Shown here piece by piece: positions 1-13,000 of a stretch of DNA of 64,000 nt (position 1 is the stretch's first letter; every line of letters begins with the position of its first letter). A program made the position numbers and the translations under genes. The stretch comes from Mugil cephalus (Eukaryota; Chordata; Actinopteri; Mugiliformes; Mugilidae), in the NCBI RefSeq assembly GCF_022458985.1, contig NC_061786.1, positions 20,156,974 through 20,220,973 of the forward strand, given 5' to 3'. Under the pieces are notes generated by a model that was given only the letters and a program-made list of their open reading frames with translations, was not told where the DNA came from and searched no databases.

Positions 1-464
1 TTTGGAGGCTGTGGTTTGCAGGTTTGCTTTCTATTATATTCTCAACACAATTTACCATTTTCCAAAATGATTGTACACTTGAATCACCACCTTTCTGATG
101 CTGTTTCAACATAAACTGAACATTATAACAGTCGTGAAAGTGGTTATAGTGCATCTAATGAACTCCAAGGTGAGTGTAGATTCTTTTGCACCTAATTCAT
201 CCAGTGTCTTCACAAGCTTCACTGCTGTTTGATTAGTATTTACTAAGTAGTGGTTAAAAAATCTGTTTTAATCATTTCAATCTAAACGTAAATGTGTCTA
301 AATGTTCACTAGTGCACATGCAGTTAAGTAGCACGTCCTAAAACTACAACTTGAAACTTATTATTTCCATTTCATGTAGCAGCTGTTTCTGAACTAAGGC
401 ACAGCTCTAATAATAGACGGAGCCATTTTTTTCCCCCTTTCGTCCCAGAATAGCTGCGACTCAC

Positions 465-3400
465 CGACAACAGAGAAGATGAGCGTGTTGGTGAAGTGCT
501 GGTATAGAGACAGCTTCACCACGTTCCTGCGGAGCTTCAGGAGACGAGTCGTTTGGGACAGACTGATGAAAATGTAGTCGGAAATTAAGGAGAACTCACG
601 TGTGCGAATGCATTCAGATGAACTAAACACAACCAAAGGCTTTGAAGTGCTTCGGAACATTATAAACGTGATTAGACATGAGCATCCCTCTCAGATGTTT
701 AAGAGTAAAGGATATCCACCACATGACGCAGGAGTCAATGAGGGAGAGGCTGAGATTAGCCACCAGGGCAACGGTCCCATAGAAACCCTGCAGAAAGAAG
801 ACACGTTTTAATAATTAACATTAAGAAGTCAGAGCCTGGAGGACACCATGGGGTTTTAGGTGGAATTATCCCAGAATTTATCCTTCCCAGCAGCTTCTGC
901 AGAAATCCAGATCTGCACCCTGATCTAAATAATATCCTGTAGTGTGTCACGCTACAATTTTCAAATCTTTTCAGATAAATATCTCCTGAAATTTCTCCTC
1001 AAGTGTGAGATGCAACCCTGACTGAAAAATTGTGTTTTAAAACTTCCTGTAGTCTGGACTCAGTTGAAAGGAGAAAAACTCCCCATCCTTTTTACTTATT
1101 GCACAATTAATTGACGCACGTAAAAGACAGTCTGACTAAAAATGTTGTGTCTTTATTGTCATTTCCTCCTTCACTTTCAACAACGGCGACTGAAACTTTC
1201 GCTGAAGTCGAGTCGTATGAATGCATGTACCTTTGAAACTCCTCAGTCAATCTTTCTTTAATGTGCTGCATCTTTATTGACCCAAAACAATCAATTTGAA
1301 AATTGGGGAGAGGGAAAAGCAGCTGGAAGTACTAAAACAGAAATATGCTACAGCTGAGTGGACCAGTCCCAGCTCTTGGGGTCGGCATCGCCGCAGTGCG
1401 TAGTTACTTTTCTGGGAAGGTGCACGTCAGGCTACAGCGTTTGGGGCTGTGCAGGGCCAGACACAGAAGCACAAACCTATCACTCATTAACAGCTCCCTC
1501 TCTGTTTCCACCGTTGCAATCAGCTGACTGGGAGAGTTTCTGCTTAACCTTCTGAGACCAGAGCTGTTTGCTGTGCATTTTTTAATTTCCCCATTTCTCT
1601 TCATTTGGGATTAGTATAAAAACTAAGCATAGTCTGTGAACAGGAAGTAGGTTTTTGGAAAAAAAATGATGCCCTAATATGTAGAAACAGGGATTATTTA
1701 ATATAATAATATTAATATAAATATCGTATCAATATTATAATAAAGTCACCAATATGTAATAAATTATAAAACTGTTAATTCTCATGTCTGAGCATGGCTG
1801 TGCAAAAGCAGAACTGCAAATAATGAAGTCTCAACGTCCTCAATCGAGTTCTTGCTAACAGGAAGTTGTAGCTCGTTACTATGAATAGAATTTGTGTATC
1901 AATCATAAATAAACAAGTTCTCATTTTATGAGGTTTGTCCGCTTTTGTTACGTGATCGCTCATGTTTTTACACCAACTAGTATCTAGATATGAGGATAAA
2001 AGTTTAAATGAGGCAGAATAATCTGCCACAAACCTGAAACTTAACGTCCCCACATGAGGACGCAGGGTCTCAGGAGGTTAACTATTCCGATTATCAGATG
2101 TCATTACTGTTGAATTTCAATGTGTTTCTACTCTGCTGCTGCTATCAGATGTCTTTTCAAAACTGCTGTGATCCTTCCCCATCGTCACAGCAACTCACCA
2201 GAGACTTCCGCTTATTTGGATCCAATCGCCAAAGACTTTAACTTTTCTCTGCTGTGCACGATATTAAATAAAATCTTTAAAGCCCCTGTCATTGGCTGCT
2301 TTTACAAAAAACACCCTTCAGATAAGAACTGTCAACCTATATCATCATCTCATCTGCCTCCCAGAGACTGAACCTGTCTGCACACTCAAAACAAATTCAC
2401 ATATATAAAGAACGCCTTGAATTCTGCAGTTTCACATAAAACAAACAGCTGGCTCGTAAACGCAACTGTGTGTGTGTTAAAGCCACGTGTGAATAAGACC
2501 GTAGAGTAGTCACACTTACACCTGTCACTCTCAGCACACCTTCCACCGAAGAAAACAGAAGGTAGAGAAGCCCAACAGCTGCCAGACGATGCACCGTGGT
2601 GCCCAACCTAGGTCTGCACAAGAGGAAGGAAACATCCAGTTATTTATATATGTCAACATCCTGAGACCTGGCGTCTGCATACAGGGACATTTTAAGTTTG
2701 TTGCAGCTTATTCTGCTTCATTTAGACCTGTTGTCCTCCATGAACTGGTAGCGAAGGGTCAATACACGTATTTATTTATGCTTATTAACTTTTCTAGTTT
2801 GACATAACATGCAAATTTAACAAATTCACAAGTACACGTTTGAGGACGTTGGGATTTCATCGGTTCCAATTTAGTTTTTGTATTAAATAAACATTTTTTT
2901 TTTATTCCTCTTATGTCAAACTAATCCCAAATACCTAAAGATGTTAATCTTATCTTTAAATCTTTAAATTAAGATGCATGAGGTTATGTATTAGCGGAAA
3001 TAAAACTATTTTTTAAAGGGTTAACTCACTTGACTATGCCATATCCAAGACTGACAATGAGGACTAGGATTCGAGCCAGAGATCGTTTGAGTGCAGACAG
3101 CAGCTCAGCAAATATCACAGCCCCGAGAACTGCAAAGAGAGTAAGAACAGAAATAAACTGATGTCTACAACAGACACTAATCAAAACATGGAAAAAAAAC
3201 GAACAGAAAAAAAGCTTTTCTCCTACCGTAGACTCCTTTGTATCGGATGCTCTGGTACTCGGAGTAGAACACGGCTTTCTCCAGCATGCCGAGGATGATG
3301 ACGGCCCCGATCCAGTACTGGATCCGTAGCAGGTCCCTCCAATAACAGGCGCACCAGAGGAGCCAGAGAGCCCCGAACAGCACGTACACGATGCACATGA

Positions 3401-6400
3401 TCATGAAAAACTGCAGACAGACAGATTTGAGATTTGAGGAAACCTCCAAAAATGCAATATGTCCAAATGAATCAAATAATTGGCCCAGGATGTTAGATTG
3501 TCCCAGGTTATTTACTCCTACTACTTCTGTCACTAGCACAAGTCATTCCTTTTTATGCATGTTGACAATGCCAAATAAAGAGAATGACATTATGCTACAC
3601 AAGTCTCTGCTTTAAGAAAACTGCCAACTCTTCTAAAGGTGGAGCACTTCATTGAAAGAAGCCTAGTTCCTTAGCGTGTTAATAATTTGATTTGCAGCTG
3701 AGCCTTAGCCTGTGTCATTCTAGATGTTGTTGTTGTTTACAGTGACAACACAACATTGTGGATCTTTGGACACTCTGTCTGTTAATCTTTGATATCTTTA
3801 TCTTGTCAGGGATTTGGACGTCGAAGGCCAGATGTGCATCTTGTTTCAAGGACTTGCGCGCTGCACGTCCACTCTGCTTATGTGATACACTCAGGAGTTT
3901 GGAGGTAGATCAGATGACAAACAGACAGAGATTCCTTTTAATTATTAGTGAGGTACCATCATCTGGGGCCAGTCCGCTGGAGAGGAGTAGTCATGTGGTC
4001 CCTTCATCTCCACTTTCACTGGGGAATTAAGGAGAAAACAAACCCGAGACCATTTCAATGAATCTCTCCGGTTTCATAGATAAATATGCAAACATAGTCC
4101 AAAGCTGTTTATGTTCAATAGATGTTTCTCACTTGTAAAAGAAAAGCTGGGCTCCTCTGCTATAATGTCCTCGTCCTCAGCTCCACGAGACAAAAGCTGC
4201 ACGTTCACTATGAACAGATACGGACTGTCTTCCCAGGCTTTGGCCACTGCACCGATATCCTGCACAACGATTAGTCAGAGCCTTGAATATGACGGATTTT
4301 ATTTATTTAGAATATTCCCAGTAAGAAGTAATAAAAGAGTGTCTTACTGGTTTGCCAGGCCAAGTCAGGCTCTGATTGGACGAGTCACTCTAACAAGGGA
4401 AAGACACAAATAAATAAACGTAAAAACCACGACTGAGCTTCACGTTAGCGTGGTCATTATGATCAATCACCAACCTTTGGGCTGGACAGAGGCTGGTAAG
4501 GATTGAAGTCTGTGTAATACGCCTGGAAGAGAAAGGGCACAGTAAAGAAATACATATACACTTAAAAGTATTAGAAGCTGTGAGAATTTTTTTACATTTC
4601 TTCTGCATAAAAATGACTCAAAACATCAACATTCTTTCACATAAGTCCTGATCACAGACAAAGAGAACTCAATCAAACAAAATATTATACTTGTGTATCT
4701 GTTTATTCAGGAAAATGAGCCAATATTACATATCAGAGAGGTACAAAAGTAGGTGCACTTCAAGTTAATTTTGAGGACAAATTAGAGTCCATCTGTTCAG
4801 AAGTTTCTCCAAACAATGTGATGAGACTCAGGAGTTGTCCAGTGTCTCATTGATAGATCTTTAGAGGAGTTGTTGGTTACAACATCATCCCTTAAGAGTT
4901 GGGAATCTACAGATCCACAGTCAGACAGATTGTGAACAAATGGAGGAGAATTAAGGTGATTGTGCGGTCCTCCAGAGACGTCTCAAAGGAACGCAGGATA
5001 ACTTATAAGCAGCTAAAAGTTACCGATCAGCAGTTACTGGAAACCTTCATGTGGAGGCCTAATGTAGATTTTTTTTGTTTCTTGTCGGTGTTGTGCATGT
5101 TTGTGCCTGTAGGTGGCAGTATGTTTAGGCTTGTGCCTATATAGTCACGTAGATTAATAAGTGCAGGTGCACACACTGGAAAAGCCTTGGAGTGTAACGT
5201 TGCAGGTCGAGTATCGTTCTACTAACTTTATGGAAACACGTTATTGTGTCTTGAATAAATCAGCACAGAGAAAGAAGGAAATGTTTGGACATTCTTCTTT
5301 TTTTGTTGCACTTACACCTGCCCTTCATACCAATATGCACAGATAGTGACAAAGGAAGCCACTATACCCGACCTTCATGTGAGGAAAGAGTTGGGGAGGT
5401 TCTGTCCTGAGGAAGCTCCTGTCAATAGACCCTGACGTTTAGTTTAATGTTGCTGTTGCACAAGGAATTGAAAACAAGGGTTTACTTTACTGTTTCACTT
5501 GTTTGACTGGGTTCTCTTTGTCTCTTTGTGGGTCAGTTACTTTTATGCAAACACTTTTAAGCGCCACTGACTGGAGGAAACCAGCGAAATGCTAAAATTA
5601 CAAATAAAGGACTTATGAAAGGCTCCTGATATTAGATACCTGCTACATTAATAAAAACTGAGATTCTACTGATACTAACGCGGCGTTTATGTGCCGTTTG
5701 TTGTAGTGGAAGAGATATCTTCGCCTTTGTCACAGACCTTTGGTGAGAAGAGGGAGGAGCAGTTCTCGAATAACATGTAGCCCTGACTGTGGAAGCCGGT
5801 CCAGCCGTCTCTCAGCATGTGGTCCATCCCAAACATGTTCATGGCTTTGCTGTCCTTCAGAGGGACGCAGAGAGAAGAATCAGTTACAACATGCAACCAG
5901 CTAACCGTCTAAAGTTATGATTATACACTTTACATTTTTAAATACTTTACTCTCTCATTATTATTATGTTAATAAATCGTTTTTAAAGCTCTAGGTACTG
6001 GAGCTCCTACTAACATGTTAAATTATATTTACACTGACTACAAAACAAATATTCACACATCCAGAGGAAAAAGTCAACACTCACTGGTGTGTTAAAGACC
6101 TCGTTATAGCAAACAGACGAGCGCAGGTACCAGCTGATGTTGAAGCCCAGGTTCTTGTCACATGACCCAGGGTCACCCTGGACTGCAGAGAAAGCAAACT
6201 CAAATGTTCGACAGAAATAAGACTTCGCTTTCCATCAGATCACACAGCGATTTGTGCTTTTCAGAGATTTACTTACTCACTTATACCTTAAAAATAAAAA
6301 AAAACAAGATTAATCACGCTGTACGTCCTGAATCATGAGACAATCCAGTTAAAAAACAATTAACATACTTTACGTCTGCAGCATTTTTGTAGATATTTGC

Positions 6401-7861
6401 AGGTATACAGAACTACAGAGCCCCACAGTAAAGGAGACATATCTCTGAAGATCTTTATGGGCTTCGACAGCATCATTAAGTCATATGTTCTGGTGCTGTC
6501 AGAGAATATACACCAAAACAGCATCACAGAACAACCAGCAAACTGAGGCAGACTGTGACGTCACCACACGCTGGACCATAAAGCTGCACCTGAACACACC
6601 ACAAGAGACCGGAGGTTCATGGCTACAGGTGCAAGTTGGAATGCAGATCAACCAGTAAACCAAAAGCCTCACGTCTCTCGTCACTGCAACGCTTGGGGGC
6701 AGAGACTCAACACAGACGAGTTAATGTCATCATGTCGTCTGGTGAAGGCCAAAGTCTTACGTAGAGGTCAGATTACTCACACTTCACGAAGATGGTGGTG
6801 TTGGCGTACAACGTCTTCCGAAACACAGCATGTTGCGCCTGAAAGCCAACAGAGACGATTCAGTCTTAACTTTGTTGGATTCTCTTACGTTATGTTAAAC
6901 TTTGTCGTACAAACCAAACAATGTTGCTGTGCAAATTAGTTAGTTAGTACAGTTGGGGGGGATTTGCATGCATGACAAAGATAATTTGCACTGTTTGTAC
7001 TGAGACTTTTGCACACGTCCAGACTCCATCAAAAGCAGCAAACATAGGCCAAGATCAGCTCACTCTTACATCCTCCTTGGTGGTTTAACCTCCCTTTATT
7101 TACAGTGTTTATTTCAGGAGGATACACAATGATGCATTCATCCAGTGCACACATTTACTTCCTCATAAGAGGAACCAACCAGCTCACGTTACTGTATTTT
7201 CATTCAGGGACCCAACAGCTCAAAACAGACATTTTAGACTTGGAAAGAATTCAAGGATCCACAAGAGGAATTACTTGGTCACAGCAGCTTAGTTGCACAT
7301 AAGAAAAAATTAATAAATAACCTTAACAACCACAAGTAAAAAGAAAATAAACATACACAAATGCACACAAAAAATCCTCTGTTTAGCACTAATGTAATAA
7401 AAAGCTGAATTAAATGCATCTCAACTATAACATGAACCTTTCTAATTACTCATCTGTCTCCTCTTGTGTAACACACCTGCACTACTACCATCACCTTTAC
7501 TTGATGTGGGATAATACAGTTGTCGCCATCTAATAAGAGACGTTATTGTCAGGGAAGCATCATGGCTTTAGATCAGTTTAACATAGATTTAGATTCAGTT
7601 TAAAATATTAGCGCATCTTCTCACACTAACACAATGAGAACTGTCAAAGCGGAAATAGGGGTTGCTAGGGGACAGGTAGCTACCTCGGCTATCGACTGCT
7701 ACGGAAGATTTAGCATGTCGGACCGGGTAATGACGGTAAAGACGCATAACACTGACCGGGTTGATGTCCACGCTCCACACGGAGACCTCCGCCGCAGTAC
7801 CGGGACGGTAAAACAATGCAAAAAGCAACAACCATAGCAGATGCGCCTGAGGATCCGGCAT
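465..7861 (-). CDS. tmem87a: TMEM87A, Golgi seven-helix membrane protein (3' end outside window)
   Basis: Thirteen coding exons read on the minus strand: 7757-7861, 6781-6838, 6085-6182, 5738-5854, 4475-4522, 4348-4389, 4133-4259, 3957-4018, 3227-3410, 3030-3129, 2520-2613, 716-787 and 465-573. All phases join and give about 405 residues. Exon 1 encodes a signal peptide ([18 protein letters not shown]). The lumenal part carries NTTIF and W-Y-L motifs. From exon 9 onward come hydrophobic helices with the family signatures [36 protein letters not shown] and IFISLSQT. Human TMEM87A is about 555 residues as I recall, so the last helix and the acidic tail (about 150 residues) lie left of position 1. 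The family sits in Golgi and plasma membranes and is linked to endosome-to-Golgi traffic and, in some reports, to ion conduction. I chose TMEM87A over TMEM87B because ganc and capn3 follow, as in human. The exon 2520-2613 uses the GTAAGT donor; the nearby GTGTAA breaks the frame. Confidence 0.92.
574..715 (-). other. tmem87a: U12-type AT-AC intron of tmem87a
   Basis: This 142-base intron begins ATATCCTTT, the exact consensus of the minor (U12) AT-AC class. It ends in AC (CGACTAC) before the exon codons ATT TTC ATC. TCCTTAAT, which fits the U12 branch consensus, lies so that its second A (position 585) is 11 bases from the intron end. No GT-AG choice gives the conserved protein: the only nearby GT/AG pair would delete five residues, whereas this choice gives [10 protein letters not shown], matching the family exactly. 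Confidence 0.9.
1544..2081. mobile_element. piggyBac-like MITE, copy A
   Basis: The element is bounded by TTAA on both sides, with inverted ends: TTAACCTTCTGAGACC on the left and GGTCTCAGGAGGTTAA on the right. It lies in the intron between the tmem87a exons at 2520 and 787 and has no coding capacity. A second copy at 45402-45875 shares the inner block ATTATAATAAAGTCACCAA and the 3' block CATGAGGACGCAGGGTCT (CATATGAGG in that copy). TTAA termini are the hallmark of piggyBac-type insertion. Confidence 0.75.
4780..5060 (+). mobile_element. Tc1/mariner-like transposase relic (N-terminal part)
   Basis: Plus-strand translation from 4899 contains [14 protein letters not shown], resembling the helix-turn-helix region of fish Tc1 transposases, followed by a degraded linker. 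No catalytic part follows. It lies in a tmem87a intron. The family call rests on this short motif only. Confidence 0.45.
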
Positions 7862-8074
7862 CTTCGTATCAGCATCTACTCACAAGTGGTGGGCGGATCG
7901 ATCCAGGAATATCGATACTTGCGAACTAGACGTGTGTTTTTTTTTTTAAAGTCGATCTCCACATCAAAATGTCGATACCAAGTCCGTTTCCACAAAAAAT
8001 ATTAACGTTTTTACGACATCGAATCGAGTTAGATTTGATGGAAGCCCTTACATCTAAAGAACACTCTGGTCAAA

Positions 8075-8105
<31 letters not shown>

Positions 8106-8350
8106 GCCTGATATAATTTCACAATTACACTCACAAATGTTCATTGTAAAAATCATCATTTTCAAATAGACGTTTTGAACATATCGACATCGGTATTGGT
8201 ATATTACCCTTGGTATTACTTGGTATCGGATCGAAAGGTATCGTACATCTCTACGGGTCAGACTCACATCCGCCTCCAGTTCCGGGTCCTTCTCAGGTGT
8301 AGTTCACACTTGCGCCGACAAGAGGGCTCCTTCTTTATTGAACCACATTT

Positions 8351-8525
8351 TCCTCTTGCTTTGAACATATATAGTTGACTATCCATCTGCGAAAAAGAAA
8401 CAGTTCTTTATTATTGCCAAATGGCATATCCACAAATGTCGATACACTCATCAAAAAACAGTCCACTTCATCTTTGAAAATGAAGTCAAGCAACATATTA
8501 GAATTATAAGACATTCCACTAAATG
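8351..8525 (+). mobile_element. LINE (L1-like) 3' coding relic, left copy
   Basis: The stretch CTCTTGCTTTGAACA through CATTCCACTAA is a diverged copy of 14580-14770, same orientation. The right copy still reads as a LINE ORF2 C-terminus; this one has several frame breaks. The two copies lie on either side of the intronless gene but outside its putative target-site duplication. Confidence 0.6.
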
Positions 8526-8689
8526 AACATTATGAGGTGTCTTCCAGTGTTGCTAATGTCCCAGTATCGTACCATATATATATATATATAATACACACAA
8601 TGAAAAAAGTAGAATTAGAACACTAAACATTTCAACAATAGTGCAAATGGTATGTATGTTTGTGCAATTTATTGAAATAAATGCGGGAG

Positions 8690-8905
8690 TTATTGCCCAG
8701 TAGGCTGTGAAGGAGAGGATTAAGGCACGAGGGATTTGACGGCTTGCGGGTAGAAGTTGTTTTTTAGTCTGTTAGTTCTGGATTTGATAACCCCGTATCT
8801 CTTCCCAGAAGGCAGTGTGGAAAACAGTCTATATCCAGGATGGGTTTGTTCTGTGGAAATGCGATTACCCACTTCTGGTCATTGCTACAAGTCAACAGAC
8901 TGGAA
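8690..8905. repeat. Dispersed teleost-type repeat, family uncertain
   Basis: The block with GGCTTGCGGGTAGAAG, TTTTTTAGTCTGTTAG and GGATTTGATAACCCCG resembles a sequence I associate with dispersed repeats in many fish genomes. I cannot name the family from the sequence alone. Confidence 0.4.
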
Positions 8906-9871
8906 AAAAAAGAAAAAGTTAAATTCAGCAAAAGTTTAATTCCGATTCCAATAACACAACAGAACAAATCTCCAAATAGACCATGATATGTCAGTCGGAT
9001 ATGTGTAGTGGCGTGTGTATGGTGGTAGAATTGTTGTCTTGATGTTAAGGGAGGGTAGATGGTGAATGTTACCTGTGTTTGTTTTTGTTTTGTGAATGAT
9101 GTGCTGTATTCTCATGCCTGTAAGTAACGAAAACTGCATTTTTTTCCATTTGTTTCTGTGCAAAGAAGAACAAGTAATGTAGGAGAATATTTACATTTAA
9201 GAAATTATCCTTCAAAAACATTTTCTTAAGATAAATTAGTGCAGTTTGGGCACATAGCTGTCTTCTGTTTAGTCCTGGGTCTCAGTGTTGTGTTCTGTCC
9301 ACTTCTCTTTATAAAAAAAAAGTGGACAATTAGAGATAGTTGGGAAAGTTTTCAATGACAATTGCAGTTACAAATCCAAATTCATGTTAAAAAGTCAAAG
9401 TAACGAATGTTGATACTGAACTGATACGACAGTAGGTAACAAAAGGGCTAATGTTGGCTAAACTTTATGCTGTATTTATGTCAGGATTAATTAAGTCAAC
9501 ATTTTGGAGTGATTACGAATTGGTGATAGATGTCATACATTACCCAGAGATTCATGTCGTTCATCCATTTCTCAGTCCGTATTATATACATACGGCCTCT
9601 ATTTCTTAAAGTTTTTCTGTCTAACGTCGCCGGCCATTACGACATGCGCTACGACATTATATATATGTGCGTGTGCCTGACTAACGGTAGCAATTTCATC
9701 CGTTTTCCGGTCGACAAATGCTAGCAACGCAAAAATAAACACTGACTACATGTGGGATTTGTATTTACCGCTAGTGGTTCGTTTTCACCAAGATGGGGGG
9801 TGTGGCCTAATTTGCACATGATGTTATCTGCATATGACACCACTGTAACTGTCGGTGTGTGGGCGGGGCTT

Positions 9872-9884
9872 GTTGCTAGGCAAC
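9872..9884. promoter_or_regulatory. X-box (RFX site) upstream of EF-hand/WD40 gene
   Basis: GTTGCTAGGCAAC is a near-palindrome fitting the RFX X-box consensus RYYNYY-N(1-3)-RRNRAC. It lies 180 bases before the ATG at 10064 and just downstream of a GC box (GGGCGGGGC, 9861-9869). X-boxes typify promoters of ciliary genes, which suits an EF-hand/WD40 protein of this kind. It lies upstream of the putative 5' target-site repeat, so it would predate the insertion. Confidence 0.6.
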
Positions 9885-10063
9885 GTAGCTGAGTTTGGCT
9901 ATGATCGAAGCCAAAGTGATCAAAGTCAATATTAGACTTCATAGTCATCTGGCTTTTATTTATTTACGGGATTCTATGAGAACCGTCTCAGACACATCAG
10001 AGGGTAAGAAGGTAGTAGTAAGTACGTGAGTAGTGACATCGTACCAGCAACAAGCGCACAGAA

Positions 10064-13000
10064 ATGGACAAGCACAAGATGGAGGAACAGGTGCCAGAGA
10101 ACACAGACAATGAAGAAATTATGTTTACGTCTGAAGATTTTCCAGAGCTCGTTCGCATATTCAAAGAGGCGGACGTCGATGGAAGTGGAGGGCTGGACAC
10201 AGACGAATTCTGCGAGGCGATGAAGGAGTTGTTCCCCAACGCAAAAGCAGAAGACCTGCTAGCCCTCCATATGAAAATTGACGCAAACTGCGATTACAAC
10301 GTGGACCTCGGTGAGCTTTTGGATTATGTGAGCAATAGTAAGAAGGCAGTAGAAACCTTGGACCACAAGAACCAACTTTTCCCAAGACCTTTTAAGGTCA
10401 TTCCTGTAGATCACTATAAATCGATAGTTAGTTTGATGTACTGTCCTCTCAAGGATGAAGACGTTCCCAATGTTAAAAGAAAAAAAAATGATCCTAAGAA
10501 TGACACGGATGATTCATCAGACCAAACCAGGCCTTACAAAACATACCAGTACATTTCCATCACTTCTGATGGTCTGCTGAAAATCTGGGGTGATGACTTC
10601 AAGAGCTCTCGCACAGTTTCGCTGCAGGAAAAACAGGAAGAGGCACCTCCCTTTTCGCACCAAAAGAAAATAAGTGTCACTGACATGGTGTACATAAAGG
10701 AACTCAATAGGATCGCTGTCTCTACTTCTGAGAGGGAGGTGTTGTTCTGTTTTTACAACCAGTCCCCTCTGGAGTTTGGAACACAGTACTCGTTAATTGA
10801 GGAGGAAAACTTTGTGAACGTCCTGAACTACTGGTCTGACGGCAAAAAGGCAATATTTTCCTTTGGTGATGCGGTTGGCTCTTTCTCTTTTTTCATATCT
10901 AATGATGTGAATTCAGGCCTCTTCTCCCCCAAAGCATTTGAGATGATCTCCTTGAGACCTTACAGATCCGCTTACGTTTCGACCCTTTTGAAGAACCAGA
11001 ACAACAACTTCAACAGCTTTAGGATTTCCCTCTTCATCGACGAGTGCAGTCAGATTAAGTACTTTCAATGCATCGAATCATTTGCGGTCTGCGGTAGGTC
11101 TTCTAAGGTGATGGCCCTCGTATGTTTGTCCTTTCATTCCAAGTCCAGCAAACCCAGAATCTCTAAAAAAGTATTTAGGAGCACTGGACATCATGCGTTT
11201 TTCTCCTGTGCTGAATACTCCCCTTGGTCTGACTTTATGTTGACTGGTGGTACAGATGGATCAATGAGAATTTGGCTTCCCTTCAAGAACACATCCTGTG
11301 CACTTGACTTACCAGGACACAAGACACCCGTCACCCACCTTGTCTACAATACTATTGAAAACATATTTATCAGTCTTTCAGTTGATCAGAACATCCGTGT
11401 GTGGACTGATGGCGACTGGATCTGTAGACAGAGTTTTTTCGTTGAATGTTTGAGCAAAGCTCCGATCACCAGTCTGTATTACAACACACACAACAATGAG
11501 CTGTTTGTGGCGAACTCAAGTATGGCGCGGTGTCTGGGATGTGGCACAGATATTTTTAAAGATGAGCTAACATCCCACTACAAGCCTGTTTCCTCCATGC
11601 TCTACCATGGCATTTTCAAACAGATCATCTCCGTTTGCTGGAACGGCATGGTGACGGTGTGGGACGTCTTCACTGGGAAGGCCGTCATGCAGTTCAAGAT
11701 CACGTCAGATGATTGTGTGGGCCCCATCATCATGGTATTTGATCAACCTCAGCGAAAATTAATAACGGCCGATCAGGATGGCAACATCAGCCAATGGAAT
11801 TTCAACAATGGGATAAATCTCGGGACTATTTCTCTCACCGTCCCGAAGAGGGTAACAAGTATCCTATGCAGAGAAGACAGATTGTACGTCGCAGCAAGGC
11901 ATATGAGCGTCCTCTTTGACTTTGACACGGACAATTGTGACCACAGATTTTGGAAGCATCGCTTACTGAAGGACATTGCCTGTGTGGATGTGCACGAACC
12001 CATTCTGGTTACTGCATCAAGCACGGGAAATGTTGTCATCTGGGATATAGAAACTACTGAGGTTTTGTTTTATCTCACAACCAGTGAAAACCCACGGACA
12101 TGCATGGCATTAAAAGGCGACCAAGGACACGTTACTACAAAGTTTGCCCAAAGAAAGCAAAAGAAAGGGAAGGAGGCATGCATGAAAGAAGAGGAACTTT
12201 CCATTGGCTTTCATTTTATATGTCTGAAGACCAGGGAGGTGACTTGTAATACAGCCACAGTGCTGTCAACAAACGACGGCTATATCTTTGCCTGGTCGAC
12301 TCTCATAAAGGGAGGACTGATAGGAAAGTTTAAGGCAGTGGACAGGGATGATGCCTTTATTACATCTATGGTCACGGATATGAAGGAAGACAATCTAGTG
12401 ACCGGAGATTCTACAGGAAGGGTTTGTTGGTGGAATATTTCCGATTTTGGTTTTAAAACAAGAGACGACAAAGGACCATTTGAAAAAATACAAGGCTGGC
12501 CGGTGTCACTGTGTCCACCTCCTTTGCTGGGCTCCTGGGAGGCTCATCAAAGTAAGTTGGTCAGTGTTGCATGTGACCCTTTGTGTAAAAACATAATTAC
12601 TGCTAGTCTGGACTGCAACGTCAAACTGTGGACAAACTCGGGTACGTATGTGGGCCTTTTTGGAAAAGACACGTGGAGGCAGATTTCTGCACAGTCCCAG
12701 GCTAAGGAGAAAACTGACCAGGAGAAAGACAAAAAACCAGATACACCACCAGCAATCGCTGATGGGCCAAGCTCTGTGCCTCAAGAGTCACCACCGCCAT
12801 CGCCACCGCCACCGCCATCACCATCGCCATCAACATCGCCGTCACCATTGCCATCACCACCGCCGTCACCACCACTCTCACCGTCGCTGATAGACTTACA
12901 ATTTTCGATAAAGACACCTGTAAAGGCGATAATAGATGAGGTTATGTTCCCACAATATGCAGTCTTAAATGTCATAAATGAAAAGTCACAAAATTTTGCA

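Larger units (their letters stand above)
7862..9998. other. Intergenic region tmem87a / EF-hand-WD gene
   Basis: Tmem87a starts leftward at 7861 and the retrocopy begins near 10008. Between them are a TATCGATAC-rich repeat (about 7888-8260) with a 22-base A run at 8073-8094, an L1-like LINE tail (8351-8525), a (TA)n stretch near 8573-8590, a dispersed repeat (8690-8905), and a GC box plus X-box at 9861-9884. No convincing coding exon was found. Confidence 0.6.

Noticed and set aside
2514-2521. Alternative donor GTGTAA for the tmem87a exon at 2520-2613
   Set aside because: It shifts the following exon into a frame with a stop; the overlapping GTAAGT donor keeps the conserved protein.
12648-12975. 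His/Arg-rich plus-strand and Asp/Gly-rich minus-strand frames
   Set aside because: Out-of-frame readings of the proline/serine codon tract of the EF-hand/WD40 gene.
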